From Gymnopilus junonius (taxonomy: Eukaryota > Basidiomycota > Agaricomycetes > Agaricales > Galerinaceae), in NCBI GenBank assembly GCA_015501075.1, contig JADNYJ010000114.1, positions 1-64,000 of the forward strand: a stretch of 64,000 bases of DNA. The letters are read 5' to 3'. Below, piece after piece: positions 57,643 to 64,000 of the stretch. How positions within the stretch are numbered: position 1 is the first letter of the stretch; every line of letters begins with the position of its first letter. A model generated the notes under the pieces. That model worked only from the letters and a program-made list of their open reading frames with translations, did not search any database and had not been told where the DNA came from. Both the position numbers and the translations under genes were made by a program.

Positions 57643-58001
57643 TCCGAAAAGACGCGTCGTCTTTACTTTTCCACTGCGCTTCATCTGCATTAGAGAGAAC
57701 CAAAGAATCTCGGAATAACCTAAAAGAACACGTTTTAATGATAAATAAAGATAATAGATTTGATTTAAATGCAATACTACCAGCAATATGGGAGGGATCT
57801 CACTTTTCTCGACACGACGATGAAGTGGAGGAGGCCAGGCAGACTCGTGGCTCTGTACAATCATCATCATCATCGGCACTGCCACATTTCAACTCCGCTC
57901 GGTTGGAAGGACGAAATGATTCACAGCCCTTAAATCACAACCGGACTTCTTCATCGACGTCTTTCGAAGTACAATCTTCAAGTCACTTACATGCTGTCAA
58001 C

Positions 58002-58653
58002 ATGGTTCTCGAGGGGGGGATCCGTAACAACCAGAACAGCGGAACTGCCATCATGCCGAACTGGTATTCACTGATGGTGCTTGTTTGAACAATGGCTATG
58101 CTACTACCAAGGCGGGTATGGGGATTAGCATTGGAGGCGATGATGGCGAATACGACTATTCTCGGAGCATACCTGTCGACGACTCGGTCAATTTTGGTGC
58201 CCCTCGTATAAATCAACGCGCTGAGTTTCTTGCTGCTATCGAAGGTCTGGACAGATTGGACAAGGCTTACAAAATTGATGTCGCGCTTGGTCATGAAGAA
58301 GACTCCGAAACTTCTGCTGCACGCCATAGGCACATCTATATAATCGCGCCACCTATATCGTCGTCACTGACTCAGAGTATGTCGTAAAAGGCGTCACAGA
58401 CAAGTTTTCTTCTTGGCGGGTAAGTCGGGCTCGTTCATCCGTCTGTCGTGGCATCTGATGGAAGGAACCACTATAGAAACGTGGTTGGCGCACATCAGAT
58501 GGTAAACGGCCGACCAACCTCGACCTATTTCTGAACCTCTATGGTTTTGTTACGAAAGTGGAGAATGACTACGTCATGGTTGGGTTTTGACACGTCCCAA
58601 AGAAATACAATCATAAGGCTGATTCCCTGGCCAAGCAAGCAGCTAGCATCTAA
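58002..58653 (+). pseudogene. RNase H1-type ribonuclease H, interrupted
   Basis: RNase H cleaves RNA in RNA-DNA hybrids. The start ATG 58002 (VLEGGIRNNQ) runs into TDGACLNNGYATTKAGMGIS (first Asp), NQRAEFLAAIEGLD (Glu) and, after an intron near 58277-58331, ATYIVVTDSEYVVKGVTDKF (second Asp). After a GTAAGT intron it continues GWRTSDGKRPTNLDLF and HKADSLAKQAASI (last Asp) to TAA 58651-58653. All four catalytic acidic residues exist, but two lesions break the frame: a TT run one base short at 58067-58068, and TGA at 58588-58590 where the family has Trp (GFWHVP). The first could be an assembly error; the second is a true substitution if the read is correct. Confidence 0.75.
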
Positions 58654-59418
58654 CGAGTCTCATGCTTAATTGTCGGTGTTATTTATCACTCTTTTCCTAA
58701 CCTAATTGTTTTCGGTCACCTTAGGCTACATGTACTGTACTCTCCCTTTCCTTGCGCTACCTCTCGACGTTATGCTGCTCATTGTATCTACTTATTTTGC
58801 ACTGTGTTGTATGCAAACTCATTTTTGGCGCTACCCTTTCGATACTTCATGACACTACTTTGCTTATTTTCTTGTTGTTCCAGAATGTATATTGAACGGT
58901 CATATCTTCAGATGTTAACTATGACATATGTAAGACCGTTAATGAGCAATTCAATACGAATTATATTTCTGCGAGCTGCAATTGTACATAGAGAAGGAAC
59001 AGAGGAAGGAAAAGAAAAGGGTTGGAAAAGAATCAAGAAAACTGTGTGCAGATCTGACGACTGCCTTCCGTTTGAGCACCATTACAGGTGCTTGATAGCG
59101 TGGTTATATAACTGATGTCGTGCCATGCCTCCCTGGCTAAATAAATAGAACAAGAAGAAGAAGAGAAAGAGCACACGTTTCAGTTCGCTCAGGAACACAG
59201 ATATGACGTACACACAGCATGCCGAAGTCGAAGCAAAGATCATAGTCGGAGGCAAACTACAAGACTTCACCAACGAACTGAAGCAAAACTGACTGCTATA
59301 CGATCATATGTGACCTGGCGAAGACAAAAAAACGCATGAAAGTTGAATGTAATTGTTCAGGCGGAGGTGATAGATGACCCTGTCCTATTTGATTTGAAAA
59401 ATTATTAGAGTGACAGAT
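58654..59418. other. Non-coding part of the duplicated unit
   Basis: No gene; 59125-59400 is duplicated at 61262-61530. A purine-rich GAAGAAGAAGA tract lies at about 59150. Confidence 0.45.
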
Positions 59419-60173
59419 TCAGGCGCTGTTCATGCGTACCATCTTTTCTCCCACCAAGTGTTGGTCGATCGTTGATACCGTGGCATTGTAAGTTCCTCCA
59501 TATATAGCCAAGTTCTTAGCCCCTTGGAAGAAACCTGAAATTTCTTTATCAGCCCACAAAGAGAACGTAAAATGCTCAAATGTAAGAAGATACTTACTTA
59601 GAGACGAAGAGTGCTGGCCAAGTTGTAGGTGGATGCTTTCTATTTGGCTCTGAACGAAAACATGTGTAATCAAATTTGAGGAAATGTAATTCTGACATAC
59701 CTTGAAACTACGTATGCACGCCTCAAGCTCGTGATTGAAATGTCTGGCTGAGTCGATGGTAAGGGGAATGGCATCACAAAGTTCACGCAAGAGTCTAGAA
59801 ACGGTCGACATTTTCGGTAAGGGTACTGTCGAGAAAGGTATGCCCTGTACTACGAAGCTCACCTCCTGTATCTGAGCACTGATTCGCTAATAAACGGTAT
59901 TTGACCTGCTGGAATAGCTGAAACTCCAGTTCGTATCCATGCTGATGTCGAAGTAAGCTTCCTCAAATCCAGCTGTGGATTGTATTCCTATCAGAGATGT
60001 CAGCGTGGGAGGCCTCCATGATAAGCTACAGTTGAATTCACCATAATGGTAATATAGGCCGTCGAATCCTCTATGTCTTTCAGTGCCTCGGCGACCGCAA
60101 TGATCCCGTCCTCGAAGCGCGATAGATTGGGACTGTCATCAGTAGGGGACGACTCTGCATCCTGTAGAGCCAT
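59419..60173 (-). CDS. Orphan gene, copy 1 of duplicated unit
   Basis: Not recognised. Exons on the minus strand appear to run from an ATG near 60173 (MALQDAESSPTDD...DGIIAVAEALKDIEDSTAYI) through short exons (GFEEAYFDISMDTNWSFSY) to STVSRLLRELCDAIPLTIDS|...RSFK, then SQIESIHLQLGQHSSSL and a last exon GFFQGAKNLAIYGGTYNATV...VGEKMVRMNSA, ending 59419. Introns of 50-65 bases with good signals join the last three exons in frame. The GGTYN/GGTFN motif near the end recalls a short motif common in Agaricomycete NLR-like N-termini, but that similarity is weak. A TTG-started longer reading to 60251 also exists and is conserved in copy 2. Confidence 0.45.
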
Positions 60174-60793
60174 ACTAATGGCTCCGTTTCGCAGGATGCA
60201 GGCTATTGTGTGAGGATAAAGTCGATGGGCGCTAATCGAGATGGAGGTCAAGATAAAGAAGAGGTGGTTAGGTCACAGTATATATATCAGGGATGTGTTT
60301 ATCTCGTGACCATCGCCTCTTCCTCATGTTCCGCACAATAATAGAAAATGTTGTTCCCAGAAGTTCTGCAGATGGATGAGGCGATGTATCTTTCATTAAT
60401 AGTCAGTCACTCCCACAGTTATAGGAGACAGAACATTAGAGCGAGCAGGAGCTGTGCTCTCATTTTCGACATCTTGAAATTTTACCGTATAGTCAGAGCT
60501 GAGTCAGTACACCTGCAAGAGATTTACCTATCAACCCACCACCCCATCTCTCCTCACTTGCAGCAGGCATGGCCCTTTGTTGGAAATACTCATTTTGATC
60601 TGAATATGGTGTTGAAGAGGTCAGGCAGACTCGTGGCTTGTGACAGACATCTTCGGCACTGCTGCATTTAGACTCTACTCGGGTGCAAGGACGAAATAAT
60701 CATCCGCAGCCCTTACTTGAATCACAACGGACTTCATCTTTCAGGGCTTCCCTGACGTCTTTCAAAGTACAGTCATCAAGTCACTTAAGCAGT

Positions 60794-61030
60794 ATGTCAT
60801 ACCCCCAAGACCAGTACGTGCAAGAACGAAAAGTCTCCTTTTATCCCACCCCCGCAGAGCTCGACATGAGCCAACGAGTCCATGTTAAATCTTCGGCCAA
60901 GCACCTAGTGACCATACGGTTCAAGAATTTACCCAAGAATTATCAACCATCATTAAAGGGAAATTTGAATATCATATATGCAAGTCCGTTCACAGGTGTA
61001 CAATCACGAACCTATATTTCTGCGAGGTAA
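60794..61030 (+). CDS. Orphan ORF in the position of RNase H in duplication copy 2
   Basis: Not recognised. ATG 60794 gives about 78 codons (SYPQDQYVQERKVSFYPTPA, VHVKSSAKHLVTIRFKNLPK), or a longer frame from 60683. A GTGTAC donor near 61000 may end the exon, so the ORF may continue. The sequence just upstream is homologous to that upstream of the RNase H ATG at 58002, but the coding parts are unrelated. Confidence 0.35.
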   Translation: MSYPQDQYVQERKVSFYPTPAELDMSQRVHVKSSAKHLVTIRFKNLPKNYQPSLKGNLNIIYASPFTGVQSRTYISAR

Positions 61031-61551
61031 AAATTTACATAAAGGAACAATGAAAGGAAAAGAAAAGGCTTGAAAGAAATTTTCACAGAAAACTGCAATG
61101 CAGAGTAGTCTTGTGATGAATAGTTGCGTCACAAAATTGTGACGCAGAATTAGTGCTTCGCAGAATTGCGATTGCATAATAGTACGTAGCAGAATTGCCA
61201 TGCAAAATCCACATACGCGTAAACAGCAGGCGCACCTTTTGCAGGCGCACGCAGCAACGTTGCCATGCCTCCCTGGCTGTTAAGAAACAAAGCGCGTTTC
61301 AGTTCACTCAGGAACACGGATATGACGTACACACAGAATGCCGAAATCTGAAATCGAAGCAAAGACCATAGCCGGAGGCAAACTACGAGACTTTACCAAC
61401 GAACTCAAGCAGGTCTGAGTGCTATACGGTCATATGTGGCCTGATCAACACAAAAAAACGCACGAAAGTTGAATGTAATTGTTCAGGCGGAGGTGACGGA
61501 CGATCTTGTCCTATTTAATTTGAAAGTCATTAGGTTGAATGAATTTATGTG

Positions 61552-62283
61552 CAACTGTGCGTACCATCTTTTCTCCTACCAAATGTGAATCGATTGATGA
61601 TACCGTGGCATTGAAAGTCCCACCAGATATAGCGACGTTCTCAGCCCTTTGAAAAAAGCCTGAGCAGTTTTATTAGCGCACGAAAAGAAGCTAAGGTGCT
61701 CAAATGAAATTATATAGTTACTTGGAGAGGGAGGGTGCTGTTGGCCGAGTTGGATAGCTTCTGGTCTGCTCTGAACGAAAAATGAGTAATCAAACGGTCA
61801 ACGGAACGTGAGTTTGACTGACCACGAAACTACTTGTAAAGGCCTCAATCTCATCATTGAAATGTCTGGCCAAGTCGCTAGTTAGGGGAATGGCGTTATG
61901 AAGTTCACATAAGAGCCTAATTATGGTCAATACTTTCAGTAAGAATAATGAAAGGAAAAATATAACTTCTACCTCGAAACTCACCTCCTATATTCAAACG
62001 CTGATTCACTGATAGACGGTATTTGCTCTACTAGAGTGCCTCGAAATCTTGCTCGTATCCATTTCGATGTATACCTCAGCTTCTCTATATCCAGTTCTGA
62101 GTTGTATTCCTATCGGAGATGTCAGCGTGCCAGGCCTCTATCATAACCGCTAGTTGATTTCACCTTGATTGTAATGTATGCTGTTGAATCCATTATGTCT
62201 TTCAGCGCCCCTGCTACTGCCATGGTTACATCCTCGAGACACAATAGATTGGAACTTTCATTGCCCGGGGATAAGGCAGCCAT
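61552..62283 (-). CDS. Orphan gene, copy 2 of duplicated unit
   Basis: Homolog of 59419-60173: MAALSPGNESSNLLCLED, AVAGALKDIMDSTAYITIKV, then LLCELHNAIPLTSDLARHF and a last exon GFFQRAENVAISGGTFNATV. Same intron places. More substitutions; the exon around 61640-61780 is hard to read, and the C-terminus differs. Possibly still functional, possibly decaying. Confidence 0.35.
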
Positions 62284-62400
62284 CTCGACTCCGTTCCCCA
62301 GGATGAAAACAAGTGTGTGAGGACAAAGCCGATTAGCGATAATCGAGATGGAGGTCAAGATAAAGAAGAGGGAGGTTGGGGCACAGTTTATGCATGAGAA

Positions 62401-63818
62401 ATGTGCTTACATCGTGGGCATCATATCCGCCTCGTGTTCCTCACAAGAATAGTTTCCATGATGGACGAGGCGATGCATCTTTCATTAATAGTCAGTCTCC
62501 CACAGTTAGGAGACCAAAGAACTATAGCGAGAAAGAGCTGATCCCCCGAGGCTAAACAAAGTTAAGAGCACTAAGAAAGACATAAAAGGGCAGTACAGAG
62601 CACATGTTAAATGTAGCATTTCGTATAGCCCAGGCGAAAGTTCCTTAGAAGAATTTCCATCAGAAAGATAATACCAGAATCAGAAAGGCAAGTTCCAATT
62701 ATGCATTTTACTGGTATTTTGGGCAGATCAGCCATAAAATGAGCACAAGCACAGTTAAGAGTAAATTTTGGACCAGAATCTCGGAGAAACCGTGCGTTAG
62801 GGAAGTCAATGCATGTTGCATGAATACCAGATTCACACGAGTGTCGGATCGAATTTACATCACAAAACGCGTGACATCACAGCTGTACAGTTGATCGGAT
62901 ACACCCGAATATATTCCAGGTGGCCGTGCGTCCCTGCTTTCAATTCTCTGCAACACAGCCTGGGTTTTCTTTCATGCATATTCTGGTCATGTCTGGGGTT
63001 CGGGACCACATATCCTTCTATTTTGCCTTCTCCACTTTTGGACTCTCATCCCTGATGTACATTGCATTCTCCGATCTGATTTGTTCTTTACGGCACTGGG
63101 GTCTGGATGGTCTATGGAATCTTCGGGTTTTCTTTGGCTATAATGCAACTTAATGTAATTGTAGCATGCGAATTGAATCATCCCTACTGTCCTCCTTCCT
63201 TGCAGCTCCAGGATACTTAACTTGACCTTCAATCGACAAACACAGTAATGCTCAGTAAGTATCAGGATCGACTGCACACTGACGCATAAGCCAATTATGA
63301 TAACTTGGTCCAAAGTTCTCTATCAGATGGGACCATTTAAATCGGTTTTCTCTGGCTGTCCTGCTTATTTGACATTGAGTTTCAGCATCAAAAGTGAAGT
63401 GCTGACAAATGTTGTCCGGGTCTTCTATGATTCCTCCTTTCGCTGGCCCTTCTGAATCAAATCCTTTAGGCAGCACTTCCACTCATACTACTCCTATGTT
63501 CCCCTTTTCTCTTAGTTCTCGAATCGGCCTTATGTCCCTAAAGGCTAACTCAGCGCTCAGATACATAATCTAGTAGAAAGCGGAAACACTTCTATCAAAT
63601 AGGTCAACGACAAGTGCTCCCCGATATGGTCTGATTTCTGCTGGTCCAGAGCGTTATCATCCCCAAGAGGCATATCAAGTGATTTACGAAACTTCCTGTC
63701 CAACTTCCATTGCAGCCGTGAACATCAGCCGCATAACAAACCGAACTCCCGCCTTGGAAGGCAATATATATTCCTCGGCTCCCAGCGCTCGAACTCTGCT
63801 ACGAATTCTGCCGGAACA
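62401..63818. other. Intergenic, no gene supported
   Basis: No frame with recognisable sequence; the end is the promoter of the next gene. Confidence 0.4.
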
Positions 63819-63978
63819 ATGTCGACTAACGATGGTAAGCCTCATTTTCTTCATTTGCTCGCCCTATTGCTCATCTCAAGCCTATGAACAGTCTCACTGG
63901 CGAAGGCATCGCCGTACAATTATATTCCTACTCGGTGGATTGCTATTCTAATGCTGAGCCTCTTTGGGGTGTCGACGT
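63819..63978 (+). CDS. 5' end of a multi-TM protein (RTA1-like?), truncated by window end
   Basis: ATG 63819 opens a 16-base first exon (MSTND), a 57-base intron (63835-63891, GTAAGC...ACAG), and a second exon SLAKASPYNYIPTRWIAILM that runs into the first membrane span (L-SLFGVST), ending at a GTGAGT donor (63979). The YNYIPTRW...LFGVST pattern is the typical N-terminus of Agaricomycete RTA1-like or related seven-span proteins. The rest lies beyond the window, so the family is tentative. Confidence 0.5.
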
Positions 63979-64000
63979 GTGAGTCATCGATTTCTATTAT

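Larger units (their letters stand above)
57840..60290. repeat. Segmental duplication, copy 1
   Basis: Matches 60620-62400 in several collinear blocks: 57840-58000 with 60629-60793, 59125-59400 with 61262-61530, and the minus-strand gene at 59419-60173 with 61560-62283. The blocks are interrupted by unique sequence (RNase H in this copy, an orphan ORF in the other). Confidence 0.75.
60620..62400. repeat. Segmental duplication, copy 2
   Basis: Partner of 57840-60290, more diverged (many substitutions and small indels). Confidence 0.7.

Overview
The window looks like nuclear DNA of a mushroom-forming basidiomycete (Agaricomycetes, probably Agaricales). The signs are many introns of about 45-75 bases with GTRNGT...YAG ends, a tandem pair of class I hydrophobins, Agaricomycete-type 7-TM and F-box-like proteins, and saprotroph enzymes (GH79, GMC oxidoreductase, P450). 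No rRNA, tRNA or CRISPR was recognised. This assignment is an inference from gene content.

Layout. 1-7172: decayed Helitron transposon, 5' end outside the window, with Rep (HUH and Y2), a Pif1-type helicase and a C-terminal ubiquitin-protease-like domain, ending near two related hairpins. 7.6-13 kb: small uncharacterised exons and repeats. 13.3-15.7 kb: secreted GH79 glycosidase. 16.6-18.1 kb: 7-TM protein. 19.2-19.7 kb: MITE-like inverted-repeat element. 20.7-21.7 kb: kinase-like protein. 23.5-25.1 kb: two hydrophobins sharing an upstream element. 26.0-28.2 kb: tandem duplicate of an orphan gene, one copy broken. 29.7-36.4 kb: about 3 kb segmental duplication, each copy with a P450; copy 1 is broken, copy 2 reads intact, and their middle exons and introns are almost identical. 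36.3-38.1 kb: DUF4436-like membrane protein (minus). 38.9-40.4 kb: medium-chain reductase. 42.5-47.2 kb: four tandem paralogs of an unrecognised family with mitochondrial-presequence-like N-termini and one conserved intron. 47.5-49.1 kb: extended SDR. 49.8-50.4 kb: LRR/F-box-like fragment. 50.7-52.1 kb: phytanoyl-CoA dioxygenase family. 52.4-54.7 kb: GMC oxidoreductase. 56.7-57.6 kb: F-box-like protein. 57.8-62.4 kb: second segmental duplication with RNase H, an orphan ORF and a duplicated orphan gene. 63.8 kb to the end: start of a multi-TM protein.

Working together. The P450, reductase, SDR, 2-oxoglutarate dioxygenase and GMC oxidase genes between 30 and 55 kb could be a tailoring-enzyme neighbourhood, but no backbone enzyme is visible. 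The hydrophobins coat aerial hyphae; GH79 and GMC act outside the cell on plant polymers.

Quality remark. Most frame breaks in otherwise convincing genes can be explained by loss of one base in a homopolymer run. Many apparent pseudogenes may therefore be assembly errors, especially in duplicated or transposon sequence. In-frame TGA codons are a separate class.
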